64,000 bases of DNA from Desulfomicrobium sp. UBA5193 (GTDB lineage Bacteria; Desulfobacterota; Desulfovibrionia; Desulfovibrionales; Desulfomicrobiaceae): NCBI GenBank assembly GCA_002412965.1, contig DHWB01000010.1, forward strand, positions 1 through 64,000, given 5' to 3'. The notes beneath the pieces are model-generated. The model worked only from the letters and a program-made list of their open reading frames with translations, searched no databases and was not told where the DNA came from. The position numbers and the translations under genes are program-made. How positions within the stretch are numbered: the stretch's first letter is position 1; each line of letters opens with the position of its first letter. Of the stretch, positions 41,988-50,917 are shown one piece after another.

Positions 41988-43271
41988 ATGACCAAAAGCA
42001 TCCTTGATTTTGACCGCGACCACGTCTGGCATCCCTACACCTCCACGACCAGCCCCCTGCCCGTGCACGAGGTGGTCTCGGCCTCCGGCGTGCGTCTGAG
42101 GCTTGCGGACGGCCGGGAACTCATCGACGGCATGTCCTCGTGGTGGGCGGCCATTCACGGCTACAATCATCCGGTCCTGAACGCGGCGGTCACGGACCAG
42201 CTCTCCCGCATGGCCCATGTCATGTTCGGGGGGCTGACCCATGAACCGGCCGTGGAGTTGTGCCGGACGCTGGTGGACCTCACGCCCGCGCCCCTGACCA
42301 AGGTCTTTCTGGCCGACTCGGGCTCTGTGGCCGTGGAGGTGGCCATCAAGATGGCCTTTCAGTTCTGGATCTGCCAGGGGCGAAGCCGAAAGAACCGTCT
42401 TTTGACCATCCGGGGCGGATACCACGGCGACACCTTTGCGGCCATGAGCGTGTGCGATCCCGTGAACGGGATGCATGAAATCTTTCAAGGCGTCCTGGCC
42501 ATGCAGCATTTCGTGCCCAGGCCTCGCTCCCGGTTCGGGGACGAGTGGGACGAGGTCGACATCATTCCCATGCGCGAGGCCCTGGAGCGCCATCATCATG
42601 AAATCGCGGCCGTGATCCTTGAACCCGTGGTCCAGGGCGCGGGCGGCATGTATTTTTATCATCCCATGTATTTAAAGCGCGTGCGCGAGCTGTGCGATGC
42701 CTTCGACGTGCTCCTCATCGCCGACGAGATCGCCACGGGCTTCGGCCGCACGGGCAGGCTTTTCGCTTGCGAGCACGCCGGGATCAGTCCGGACATCATG
42801 TGCCTGGGCAAGGCCCTGACAGGGGGGTACATGACCCTGGCCGCGACCTTGGCCACGGACCGGGTGGCCGAAGGCGTGTGCGCCGGATCGCCCGGCGTGT
42901 TCATGCACGGGCCGACCTTCATGGGCAACCCTTTGGCCTGCGCTGTGGCCAGGGCTTCCCTGAAATTATTGGAAAAAAACGATTGGGCCGCGCAAGTGTC
43001 CAGGATCGGACGCGTACTTGCCGAGGGGCTTGAACCGTGCCGGAAATTGACATATACTATTGATATACGAGTTATCGGTGCCATCGGTGTGGTGGAACTC
43101 CGGGAACCCGTGCGGATGGCCGAAATTCAGACCGCTTTTGTGGAGCAGGGCGTCTGGGTTCGTCCCTTTGGCCGTTTGGTGTACGTGATGCCTCCATACA
43201 TCATGGAAGACCAGGACCTGGCCGTATTGACCAAATCCTTGGTTCGGGTGGTGGAAGGGCATTGCAGTTGA
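41988..43271 (+). CDS. bioA: Adenosylmethionine-8-amino-7-oxononanoate aminotransferase
   Basis: BioA makes 7,8-diaminononanoate in biotin synthesis, using SAM as amino donor. The 427-aa PLP enzyme starts at ATG 41988 (MTKSILDFDRDHVWHPYTST). It has the BioA hallmark DSGSVAVEVAIKMAFQFW, the GGYHGDTFAAMSVCDP motif, DEIATGFGRTG and the PLP lysine in CLGKALTGGYM. No other bio genes are adjacent. The downstream antiporter begins 70 nt later. Confidence 0.96.
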   Translation: MTKSILDFDRDHVWHPYTSTTSPLPVHEVVSASGVRLRLADGRELIDGMSSWWAAIHGYNHPVLNAAVTDQLSRMAHVMFGGLTHEPAVELCRTLVDLTPAPLTKVFLADSGSVAVEVAIKMAFQFWICQGRSRKNRLLTIRGGYHGDTFAAMSVCDPVNGMHEIFQGVLAMQHFVPRPRSRFGDEWDEVDIIPMREALERHHHEIAAVILEPVVQGAGGMYFYHPMYLKRVRELCDAFDVLLIADEIATGFGRTGRLFACEHAGISPDIMCLGKALTGGYMTLAATLATDRVAEGVCAGSPGVFMHGPTFMGNPLACAVARASLKLLEKNDWAAQVSRIGRVLAEGLEPCRKLTYTIDIRVIGAIGVVELREPVRMAEIQTAFVEQGVWVRPFGRLVYVMPPYIMEDQDLAVLTKSLVRVVEGHCS

Positions 43272-43340
43272 TGTTCTCCTCCTCCCGTCCACAAACGACC
43301 GGCTGTCGCAGTGGGTGGCAGCCAAAAAGGAGAACATCGG

Positions 43341-44783
43341 ATGCGGAAAATTTCTGTGTGGTTTGTTTGCTTGGCGGCCGTTGGCCTGGGATGGCTTGGT
43401 TTGGCACCTGAAGTCTGGGCCGCCGGCGGTCTGCATCATGCGGCAGATGAGATAGGCAAGCAGATGGGGGTGCTGTGGGTTGTGCCCTTTGCCGGGCTGC
43501 TCCTGTCCATTGCCATCATGCCGCTGGCGATCCCCCATTTTTGGCATCACAACTACGGCAAGGTGGCCGCTTTCTGGGGCGCTGCCTTCATCGTGCCTTA
43601 CGCCTTGGTGTACGGCTTGAATCTGGCCATCTACAATGTGCTGCACGTCCTGTTTCTGGAATACATCTCCTTCATCATCCTGCTCTTTTCCCTGTTCACC
43701 ATTGCCGGTGGCGTTTGCCTGCGCGGCTCCCTGGTGGGCAAACCCCAGGTCAACACGATCATCCTTCTGATCGGCACCCTGCTGGCCAGCTGGATGGGGA
43801 CCACCGGCGCGGCCATGCTGCTCATCCGGCCGCTCATGCGGGCGATTTCGCACCGCAAGTACAAGGTGCACACCATTGTCTTTTTTATTTTTCTGGTGGC
43901 CAACATCGGTGGCAGCCTCACGCCTCTGGGCGATCCGCCGCTGTTCCTGGGCTTCCTGAAGGGCGTGTCCTTCTTCTGGACCACGGTGCACATGTTCGTG
44001 CCCTTCGCGGTTTTGTCGGGCATCCTGTTGGCTCTGTACTTCGCCCTGGACACCTACCTGTTCAACAAGGAAGGCCGCCCCGAATCCCCGGACGCGGGCC
44101 AGGATGGAAAGCTGCGGCTTGAAGGCACCCTCAACCTGCTGCTGCTGGGCGGCGTGGTCGGCGGCGTCCTCATGAGTGGCATGTGGAAGCCCGGTTTTGA
44201 GATCACTGTTTACGAAGTCCACGTGGAACTGCAGAACATCCTGCGCGATGTGCTGCTGGTGGCCCTGGCCTTTGTCAGCCTGAAGATCACGGCACCGGAA
44301 ATCCGCCGCCGCAACGAGTTCGATTGGGAGCCCATCCGCGAGGTGGCCAAGCTCTTTTCCGGCATCTTCATATCCATGATCCCGGCCATCTCCATTCTGC
44401 GCGCAGGCATGGACGGCGCCTTGAACGGCATCATCTCCATGGTCAAGACCGCCGAAGGTCTTGACAACCACACCATGTACTTCTGGCTGACAGGTGCCCT
44501 GTCCGCCTTCCTGGACAACGCCCCGACCTATGTCGTGTTCTTCAACACGGCGGGCGGCGACGCCCAGCGGCTCATGACCGAGGTGGGTACCCTGCTGGCC
44601 ATCTCCGCGGGCGCGGTGTTCTTCGGGGCGTGCACCTACATTGGCAACGCGCCCAACTTCATGGTCCGGTCCATCGCTGAAACGGGCGGCATCAAGATGC
44701 CGAGCTTCTTCGGCTACATGGCCTGGTCCGCAGGTATTCTGGTGCCATGCTTTGTGCTCATGAACATCCTTTTCTTCCACTAA
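43341..44783 (+). CDS. Sodium:proton antiporter of the NhaD/ArsB (IT) superfamily, copy 1
   Basis: A 480-aa inner-membrane transporter with about 12 hydrophobic segments. The start is ATG 43341 (MRKISVWFVCLAAVGLGWLG), 9 nt after AAGGAGA. The superfamily signatures are GGSLTPLGDPPLFLGFLKG near residue 190 and LDNAPTYVVFFNTAGGDA near residue 389. Na+/H+ exchange is inferred from similarity to NhaD-type carriers; citrate or arsenite transport cannot be excluded. It is followed by a uspA-like gene, and the pair is repeated downstream. Confidence 0.85.
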   Translation: MRKISVWFVCLAAVGLGWLGLAPEVWAAGGLHHAADEIGKQMGVLWVVPFAGLLLSIAIMPLAIPHFWHHNYGKVAAFWGAAFIVPYALVYGLNLAIYNVLHVLFLEYISFIILLFSLFTIAGGVCLRGSLVGKPQVNTIILLIGTLLASWMGTTGAAMLLIRPLMRAISHRKYKVHTIVFFIFLVANIGGSLTPLGDPPLFLGFLKGVSFFWTTVHMFVPFAVLSGILLALYFALDTYLFNKEGRPESPDAGQDGKLRLEGTLNLLLLGGVVGGVLMSGMWKPGFEITVYEVHVELQNILRDVLLVALAFVSLKITAPEIRRRNEFDWEPIREVAKLFSGIFISMIPAISILRAGMDGALNGIISMVKTAEGLDNHTMYFWLTGALSAFLDNAPTYVVFFNTAGGDAQRLMTEVGTLLAISAGAVFFGACTYIGNAPNFMVRSIAETGGIKMPSFFGYMAWSAGILVPCFVLMNILFFH

Positions 44784-44825
44784 TCAACAGCCGTGAGGCG
44801 GCCAGGCCGCCGTGGAGATGCGACT

Positions 44826-45290
44826 ATGATCAAGGTTGAACGTGTTTTGATACCCGTGGACGGTTCGGATTCCTCCAGAAACGCGGCCAAGTACGCCGCA
44901 CATCTGGTCAATTCCAGAAATCCCAAGCTTTATCTGCTCAATGTCTGGGAGCCGGTCAACATGACCATCGGCGGCGAGATGGCCGAGAAGCTGCGCGAAA
45001 ATGCCCTGGCGCGGTCCATGGCGCTTCTGGAAGAATACAAGAAGCTGCTGGAGCCTTGCGGCATGGACGTGGAGCTCATCTCGCGCAGCGGACGCCCGGA
45101 TTACGTCATCCTGAACGTGCAAGACGAGCTGGACTGCGACCTCGTCGTCATCGGTTCGCGCGGTCTGTCCGTGCTCGAGAACGTGATCATGGGCAGCGTG
45201 GTGACGCGTGTGCTGGAAGGGGCGACGTGTCCGGTGCTGGTCACGCGCAACCTGCGGCTCAAGTATCTGCAGGATGCCTGCGGGCTCTAG
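44826..45290 (+). CDS. UspA-family universal stress protein, copy 1
   Basis: A 154-aa universal stress protein. It starts MIKVERVLIPVDGSDSSRNAAKY at ATG 44826, behind GTGGAGA. The ATP-binding form is indicated by GSRGLSVLENVIMGSVVTR, matching G-x2-G-x9-G-S. It follows the antiporter by 42 nt, suggesting that the two work together, for example in ion or pH stress. A partner function, such as sensing ATP to control the transporter, is inference. Confidence 0.92.
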   Translation: MIKVERVLIPVDGSDSSRNAAKYAAHLVNSRNPKLYLLNVWEPVNMTIGGEMAEKLRENALARSMALLEEYKKLLEPCGMDVELISRSGRPDYVILNVQDELDCDLVVIGSRGLSVLENVIMGSVVTRVLEGATCPVLVTRNLRLKYLQDACGL

Positions 45291-45321
45291 CTCGGATCTT
45301 CAGGTTTTACCCGTTGAATGG

Positions 45322-45356
45322 CGGTCGCTCTCCAAGAGGGGGGCGGCCGTTTTTTT
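45322..45356 (+). terminator. Terminator after the first antiporter-uspA pair
   Basis: A 12-bp stem (45322-45333 with 45338-45349, three G-U pairs, loop AAGA) leads into a T run at 45350-45356. Confidence 0.85.
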
Positions 45357-45785
45357 GTGCGACAGGTCTGGTTTTCGAACCTGTTTTGTACGAATTGACA
45401 AAAGATTTCGGGAACTCTCATCCGTGTCATACGCACCATACGCATTATCCCCGCTTACCGAGAGAAACAGCGGGCTCGTGGGGGTATTGCTCCGGGAACG
45501 GATATGGCTTATGCACCCGCCGTGCACAAAAACAGGTTTAACATCCTGAACTTGCGAGAGTCTGTGCGCATGGTCGAGAATCGGGTCGTCTTGCATGGAT
45601 CAGGACGCCAATTTGAGTCCTGTAGGCCGTCAACGGAGATGATCCTGGAATTCATCGAGAACGGTCGGGGCTTTTTTTGATTCAAGTTTGTGGGAGGGGG
45701 AGAGGCTGGGCATCGTTCATGATGCCTTCAATGTGCACGCGAAAAGGCTGTCGCCGATGGCGGCGGTACAAGAGGAGAACATCGG
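45357..45785. other. Intergenic region between the duplicated pairs
   Basis: About 430 nt with no convincing gene; short frames on both strands lack ribosome-binding sites and family sequence. It has a TTGACA-like hexamer at 45396-45401 with no good -10 partner, and an AGGAC/GTCCT small repeat. The last 50 nt resemble the leader before copy 1 (GGCTGTCGC, then GGAGAACATCGG just before both ATGs). Confidence 0.6.
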
Positions 45786-47225
45786 ATGCGAAAAAGTTCT
45801 GTCTGGTTTTTTTGCCTAGCGGTCATCGGTCTGGGAGTTCTTGGCATATTGCCGGAAGTGTGGGCTTCCGGCGGGGATTTGCACCATGAGGCCGAGGAGA
45901 TCGGCAAGCATCTGGGCGTACTCTGGGTCATGCCATTTGCCTGCATGCTTCTTTCCATCGCCGTCATGCCGCTGGCCGTGCCCCATTTCTGGCATCACCA
46001 TTACGGCAAGGTGGCCGCCTTCTGGAGCGTGGCCTTCCTCGTGCCTTTCGCCCTGTTCCATGGTTACGAGCTGGCCCTCTATTCGGTCGTCCACACGATT
46101 GCCTTGGAGTACGTTTCGTTTCTGATCCTGCTCTTTTCCCTGTTCACCATCGCCGGCGGCGTGTGCCTGCGCGGTTCCCTGGTGGGCAAACCGATGGTCA
46201 ACACGGTCATCCTGCTCATCGGCACGCTGCTTGCGAGCTGGATGGGGACCACCGGCGCGGCCATGCTGCTCATCCGTCCGCTCATGCGGGCCATCTCCCA
46301 CCGTAAGTACAAGGTCCACACCATCGTCTTTTTCATCTTCCTGGTGGCCAACATCGGCGGCAGCTTGACCCCCCTGGGCGACCCGCCGCTGTTCCTGGGT
46401 TTCCTGAAGGGCGTGTCCTTCTTTTGGACCACGCAGCATTTGTTCATGCCCTTTGCGGTCATGTCGATCATTTTGCTGAGCCTGTATTTCGTCATCGACA
46501 CGGTGCTTTTCAGCAAGGAAGGCAAGCCCGAGTCCCCTGACGCCGGTCAGGACGGCAAGCTGCGTCTGGAAGGCAACTTCAACCTGCTCCTGCTGGCCGG
46601 CGTGGTCGGCGGCGTGCTCATGAGCGGCATGTGGAAGCCCGAAGGTGGAGTGACCGTTTATCACGTGCACATGGAGCTGCAGAACATCGCCCGCGACATC
46701 CTGCTCCTGGTTCTGGCCTTTGTGAGTCTCAAGACCACGTCCGCCGAGATCCGTCGCCGCAACGAGTTCAACTGGGAGCCCATCGTCGAGGTGGCCAAGC
46801 TCTTCGCGGGCATCTTCCTCACCATGATTCCGGCTATCGCCATCCTGCGTTCGGGCATGGACGGAGCCCTGAGCAGCCTCATCGCCATGGTCACCACCGA
46901 TGGCGTGGCCAACAACGCCATGTACTTCTGGCTGACCGGCGCCCTGTCGAGCTTCCTCGACAACGCCCCGACCTATCTGGTCTTCTTCAATACGGCCGGT
47001 GGCGATGCGCAATTCCTGATGGAACACGTGCATACCCTCATGGCCATCTCGGCCGGTGCGGTGTTCATGGGCGCCAATACCTATATCGGTAACGCTCCCA
47101 ACTTCATGGTCCGGTCTATCGCCGAATCAAGCGGGATCAAGATGCCCAGCTTTTTCGGTTATATGGCGTGGTCCGTGGGAATTCTGATTCCCTGCTTCGT
47201 GCTCATGACCTTCCTTTTCTTCTAA
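45786..47225 (+). CDS. Sodium:proton antiporter of the NhaD/ArsB (IT) superfamily, copy 2
   Basis: A 479-aa paralogue of the gene at 43341, alike along its whole length, including the same PLGDPPLFLGF and LDNAPTYLVFFNTAGGDAQ motifs. The N-terminus starts MRKSSVWFFCLAVIGLGVLG. Differences cluster in the N-terminal quarter and in scattered membrane positions, so both copies look functional. The same GGAGAACATCGG leader precedes the start. Confidence 0.85.
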   Translation: MRKSSVWFFCLAVIGLGVLGILPEVWASGGDLHHEAEEIGKHLGVLWVMPFACMLLSIAVMPLAVPHFWHHHYGKVAAFWSVAFLVPFALFHGYELALYSVVHTIALEYVSFLILLFSLFTIAGGVCLRGSLVGKPMVNTVILLIGTLLASWMGTTGAAMLLIRPLMRAISHRKYKVHTIVFFIFLVANIGGSLTPLGDPPLFLGFLKGVSFFWTTQHLFMPFAVMSIILLSLYFVIDTVLFSKEGKPESPDAGQDGKLRLEGNFNLLLLAGVVGGVLMSGMWKPEGGVTVYHVHMELQNIARDILLLVLAFVSLKTTSAEIRRRNEFNWEPIVEVAKLFAGIFLTMIPAIAILRSGMDGALSSLIAMVTTDGVANNAMYFWLTGALSSFLDNAPTYLVFFNTAGGDAQFLMEHVHTLMAISAGAVFMGANTYIGNAPNFMVRSIAESSGIKMPSFFGYMAWSVGILIPCFVLMTFLFF

Positions 47226-47267
47226 CCGAATGCGAAGACGGTTTTCAGCCGTAATGGAGATATGTTT

Positions 47268-47732
47268 ATGATCAAAATTGAACGTGTTTTGATACCCGTG
47301 GACGGTTCGGATTCCTCCAAAAACGCGGCCAAGTACGCCGCCCATCTGGTCAATGCCAGAAACCCGAAGCTCTACCTGCTCAATGTCTGGGAGCCGGTCA
47401 ACATGACCATCGGCGGCGAGATGGCCGAGAAGTTGCGCGAAAAGGAGCAGGCCAAGGCCATGGCGCTGTTGGAAGAATACAAGAAGCTGCTGGAGCCCTG
47501 CGGTCTGGAAGTGGAGCTGATCGAACGTAGCGGCCGTCCTGACTATGTCATCCTGAACGTGCAGGACGAGCTCGACTGCGACTTCATCGTTATCGGCTCG
47601 CGCGGTCTGTCCGTGCTCGAGAACGTGATCATGGGCAGCGTGGTCACACGCGTGCTGGAAGGGGCGACGTGTCCGGTCCTGGTCACGCGCAACCTGCGGA
47701 TGAAATACCTGCAGGACGCCTGCGGTATCTGA
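47268..47732 (+). CDS. UspA-family universal stress protein, copy 2
   Basis: A 154-aa near-duplicate of copy 1, start ATG 47268 (MIKIERVLIPVDGSD). An earlier in-frame ATG at 47262 is too close to the GGAG sequence. The ATP-binding GSRGLSVLENVIMGS is retained. Copy 2 differs from copy 1 at a few charged positions in the middle helix (REKEQAKAMALL). A strong terminator follows. Confidence 0.92.
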   Translation: MIKIERVLIPVDGSDSSKNAAKYAAHLVNARNPKLYLLNVWEPVNMTIGGEMAEKLREKEQAKAMALLEEYKKLLEPCGLEVELIERSGRPDYVILNVQDELDCDFIVIGSRGLSVLENVIMGSVVTRVLEGATCPVLVTRNLRMKYLQDACGI

Positions 47733-47755
47733 TTCTGTTCTGTGAAGACAAGAGA

Positions 47756-47787
47756 GGCCGGTTCCCGCGAGGGAGCCGGCCTTTTTT
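47756..47787 (+). terminator. Terminator after the second antiporter-uspA pair
   Basis: GGCCGGTTCCC (47756-47766) pairs with GGGAGCCGGCC (47771-47781) around GCGA, followed by six T. It overlaps the last codon of the convergent sigma-54 regulator. Confidence 0.93.
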
Positions 47788-49150
47788 ATCTGCTGGTCAG
47801 TCCGTATTTTTTGAGGCGGTATTGCAGGGTGCGGCGACTGATGCCCAGGGCTTGGGCCGTGCGTTCCCTATGCCCTGCGTATTTGCGCAGGGTTTCTTCG
47901 AGGGCGTTGCGTTCAGCCGCCTCCAGGGGGTTTTCGAAGGGCGCGGTGCCGGGTGAGGGCACAGCCGGCCGGCCTGGTGCAAGCAGATGGTCCGGCAGGT
48001 CCCGCAGGTCGAGGATGTCCCCGCGGCAGAGAATGAGGGACCGCTCGAGAATGTTCTCCAGTTCGCGTACGTTGCCCCGCCATTCGTGCCGGGACAGGGC
48101 GGCAAGGAATTCCCGGCTGACGGAGCGGACCGGGCGGTTGTTCTTGCGGCAGAGTTTTTCCAGCAGATAATCGACGAGCAGGGGGATGTCCTCGATGCGC
48201 TCCCGCAAGGGCGGGATGTGGATCTCAAGGACATTGAGGCGATAGTACAGATCTTCGCGGAATTTTCCTTCGCGGATCATGGTCGGCAGGTCGCGGTTGG
48301 TGGCCGCGATGAAGCGCACGTCGATGTTGACCGGGGCGACACCGCCGAGGGGCTCGACGATGCGCTCCTGCAGGGCGCGCAGGATCTTGGCCTGCAGGGT
48401 CAGTGGCAGTTCGCCGATCTCGTCCAGAAAAAGGGTGCCGCCTCCGGCGAGCTGGAAACGGCCGGGCTTGTCCTGGGCCGCGCCGGTGAAGGCGCCGCGC
48501 ACATACCCGAAGAGCTCGCTCTCGAGCAGGTTTTCAGGCAGGGCCGCGCAGTTGACCTTGACCAGCGGGCCTCTGGCGCGCGCGCTTTGCTCGTGCAGCT
48601 GCTGGGCCACCAGCTCCTTGCCCGTGCCCGATTCGCCGAGGATGAGCACGTTGGCCTCGCTCGGGCCGACCTGTTCGATCAGCTCCACGACCTTGCGCAC
48701 GGCCGGGCTGTTCCCGATGATCCTCGTTTCGCGCATTTGCCCGATCTGCTTCTTGAGGTCGCGATTTTCGCGCGTCAGGCGCACATGTTCCGCCGCCTTC
48801 TGCACCACGGCCAAGAGTTCGTCGTTGTCCGTCGGCTTGGTCAGATAGTCCCAGGCACCGATTTTCATGGCCTCCACGGCGCTGCCGACGTTGCCGAAGG
48901 CCGTGAGCATGATCACGGGCGGAAAATTCCCCTCTTCGTGCAGTCGCTGCAGCACCTCCTGTCCGCTCATCCCCGGCATGCGCATGTCCAGGAGGACGAC
49001 GTCCACGGATTTGCTGCGCAGCGTGGCCAGGCCGGCCGGCCCGTTGTCCGCCTCCAGGACCTTGAAGCCGGCGTCGCCCAGGACGACGCGGACCATGAGC
49101 CGGTGCGCGGGTTCGTCATCGATGATGAGTACGGTTGGCTGTGGGATCAT
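47786..49150 (-). CDS. zraR: Sigma-54-dependent response regulator, ZraR-like
   Basis: A 454-aa NtrC-family regulator. The receiver domain has IIDDEPAHRLM, phospho-Asp in VLLDMRMPG and a KP loop (YLTKPTDND). The AAA+ domain has GESGTGKELVA, the sigma-54-contacting GAFTGA in YVRGAFTGAAQD, and DEIGELPL. A Fis-type helix-turn-helix closes it (TAQALGISRRTLQYRLKKYGL). The start is at ATG 49150, overlapping the kinase gene by 4 nt. It is predicted to drive the sigma-54 promoter upstream of zraP. Confidence 0.93.
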   Translation of the reverse strand: MIPQPTVLIIDDEPAHRLMVRVVLGDAGFKVLEADNGPAGLATLRSKSVDVVLLDMRMPGMSGQEVLQRLHEEGNFPPVIMLTAFGNVGSAVEAMKIGAWDYLTKPTDNDELLAVVQKAAEHVRLTRENRDLKKQIGQMRETRIIGNSPAVRKVVELIEQVGPSEANVLILGESGTGKELVAQQLHEQSARARGPLVKVNCAALPENLLESELFGYVRGAFTGAAQDKPGRFQLAGGGTLFLDEIGELPLTLQAKILRALQERIVEPLGGVAPVNIDVRFIAATNRDLPTMIREGKFREDLYYRLNVLEIHIPPLRERIEDIPLLVDYLLEKLCRKNNRPVRSVSREFLAALSRHEWRGNVRELENILERSLILCRGDILDLRDLPDHLLAPGRPAVPSPGTAPFENPLEAAERNALEETLRKYAGHRERTAQALGISRRTLQYRLKKYGLTSR

Positions 49151-50841
49151 GACGCGCTCTCCGTGTGGTTGTCGGGAAAGAAGAGGCAGACCGTGGTGCC
49201 CCGGGATGGATCGGTTTCGATGGAGATGCTTCCGCCGTGCTCCTGCATGATGGTGTGCACAATGGCCAGGCCAAGGCCCGTGCCCTTGTCGCGGGTGGTG
49301 AAGAATGGCTCCAGGGCGTGTTCCCGCTCTTCGGGTGTCATGCCCCGGCCGTTGTCCCGCACCCGGACCCACGTGCCCTTGTCGTCCGCCTGGCCCATGA
49401 GTTCGATCAATCCGCCTTCGCCTGGCAGGGCCGCGATGCTGTTCATGAGCAGGTTGATGAGGGCCTGCTTGAATGCGTCCCTGTCGGCCATGGCGGTCTG
49501 CGCATCCGCATTCTGTTCCAATCGGCCGCCCTTGGCGGCGATGTCCATGGACAAGAGAGTATGCACTTCCTGAAAAACCTGCGCAAGAGGCACTTGGGCA
49601 AAGTCCAGCTGCCTGGGCCGGGCCAGGAAAAGCAGATCCGTGATGACCCGGTTCAGTCGGTCTGCTTCCTGAACCATGGTTTTGGCATAGAGTTCCTCGG
49701 GTTCGCGTCCGGCCAGTTTTTTGGCGAAGAATTGGGCGAAGCCGCGCAGGGCCGAGAGGGGGTTGCGGATCTCGTGGGCCACGCCTGCAGCCATGCGTCC
49801 GATGGCGGCCAGCTTTTCGTTGCGGTGCAGTTCCCGCTCAAGGCCAGCCAGTTCCGTTCGATCGCGAACCAGGATGAGGCTTTGTCCTGAACCGTCTTTC
49901 AAGGGCAGCTGCAAGATCTCCAGGTGCTTGTCCCTGGTTTTGAGCGTCGTCCACTCCTGATTGCGTTGTGTGCCTTCATCCAGGCCGAGCGTGGCGAAAA
50001 GGCGGGTCAGAGGCTGCCCGACGAGGTTCAGGCCGTCCATGAGGCTGGAGGCGGCGGGGTTGGCGGCCACGATCGTGCCATCGGCGGCGAGGGTCAGCAG
50101 GCCGTCCGGCATGTTGTCCAGCAGGCGCGCGTTGAAGGATTCAAGACGTTGCAGGCGCTGGCCCTGCTCCTTGCGCTGCAGAAAACCCAGGAGCAGGATC
50201 CAGAAGACGATGGTCACGGCCAGTATGTAGCCGGTCTGCAGGATGGCCGTGCGCTTGTATTTGCCGAAGGCCAGAAGATGCTGGGTCATGTCCACGCCGA
50301 CCAGCAGCAGCGGGGGCTGGTGATCGGGCGGGCACTGCCCGTCATGGCACGCGGCGCCCGTGGTCAGGTGGCTGATGCGGCCCAGGACCATGATCGGCTG
50401 GCCCTCGAAATTCATCTCGCCGCTCCACTCGCCGGTGTGGCCCATGTTCTCCCAGGCAATGGTCGGCAGCTGTCCCTGGATGGATTTGGGATCGCTGTGC
50501 GAGGAAAAGAGGATGTGTCCCAGCGGGTTGTAGAGGCCTATGAAACGGGCATCGGTGCGCGTGATGTAGTCTTGGAGCAGATCCTTGGCCAAGGCGCGCT
50601 GAAGGTGCAGGATGGCGTTGGCGTGTTCGGCGGTCGCGGGCAGGTGCAGCTCCCGGCGCAGGTTGATCTCTATCCCGGCCGCGATGGACCGGGCCGTGAC
50701 CAGGGCGTGTTCGTGAAAGGATTCCTGCTGCTGACGAAGGTTGTGCCACGTGGAAAAACTCAAGGACAGGCCGAGCACGAATACCGCCATGGTGGCGACC
50801 ATGATGGTGCGGTTGCTGCGGATCGGGAGCGCGATTTCCAT
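49147..50841 (-). CDS. zraS: Membrane sensor histidine kinase, ZraS-like
   Basis: A 564-aa sensor kinase. Two transmembrane segments (about residues 11-30 and 202-221) enclose a periplasmic domain with a CHDGQC..H motif (C165, H166, C170, H174) that could bind a metal. A PAS domain then leads to the phospho-His in GRMAAGVAHEIRNPLSALRGF and the ATPase motifs DNGRGM and GTGLGLAIVH. It partners the regulator by a 4-nt overlap. In E. coli ZraS responds to zinc or lead; here the stimulus is inferred. Confidence 0.92.
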   Translation of the reverse strand: MEIALPIRSNRTIMVATMAVFVLGLSLSFSTWHNLRQQQESFHEHALVTARSIAAGIEINLRRELHLPATAEHANAILHLQRALAKDLLQDYITRTDARFIGLYNPLGHILFSSHSDPKSIQGQLPTIAWENMGHTGEWSGEMNFEGQPIMVLGRISHLTTGAACHDGQCPPDHQPPLLLVGVDMTQHLLAFGKYKRTAILQTGYILAVTIVFWILLLGFLQRKEQGQRLQRLESFNARLLDNMPDGLLTLAADGTIVAANPAASSLMDGLNLVGQPLTRLFATLGLDEGTQRNQEWTTLKTRDKHLEILQLPLKDGSGQSLILVRDRTELAGLERELHRNEKLAAIGRMAAGVAHEIRNPLSALRGFAQFFAKKLAGREPEELYAKTMVQEADRLNRVITDLLFLARPRQLDFAQVPLAQVFQEVHTLLSMDIAAKGGRLEQNADAQTAMADRDAFKQALINLLMNSIAALPGEGGLIELMGQADDKGTWVRVRDNGRGMTPEEREHALEPFFTTRDKGTGLGLAIVHTIMQEHGGSISIETDPSRGTTVCLFFPDNHTESAS

Positions 50842-50856
50842 GGGCAGCCTCTTGAA

Positions 50857-50893
50857 TCAAAAGGCAAAGGCCGCAGGGGGTGCGGCCTTTGCC
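50857..50893 (-). terminator. Hairpin between zraP and zraS, possible attenuator
   Basis: A perfect 13-bp inverted repeat, GGCAAAGGCCGCA (50863-50875) and TGCGGCCTTTGCC (50881-50893), lies between the two genes. On the minus strand it is followed by TTTTGATT. It could stop part of the transcription from zraP into zraS and zraR. Confidence 0.75.
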
Positions 50894-50917
50894 AGGTACA
50901 GGGAGGGAGAGAAAGGT

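Noticed and set aside
42966..44780. Long minus-strand frame opposite bioA and the first antiporter
   Set aside because: It is the antisense shadow of two well-supported genes. The His- and Gln-rich translation is typical of GC3-rich antisense frames and it has no ribosome-binding site.
45300..45596. 98-codon minus-strand frame in the gap between the duplicated pairs
   Set aside because: No ribosome-binding site, no family sequence, and it runs across the terminator after the first uspA gene.
45816..47033. Minus-strand frame opposite the second antiporter
   Set aside because: It mirrors the shadow of the first copy because the sense genes are duplicated. Conservation of the antisense frame follows from the sense strand.
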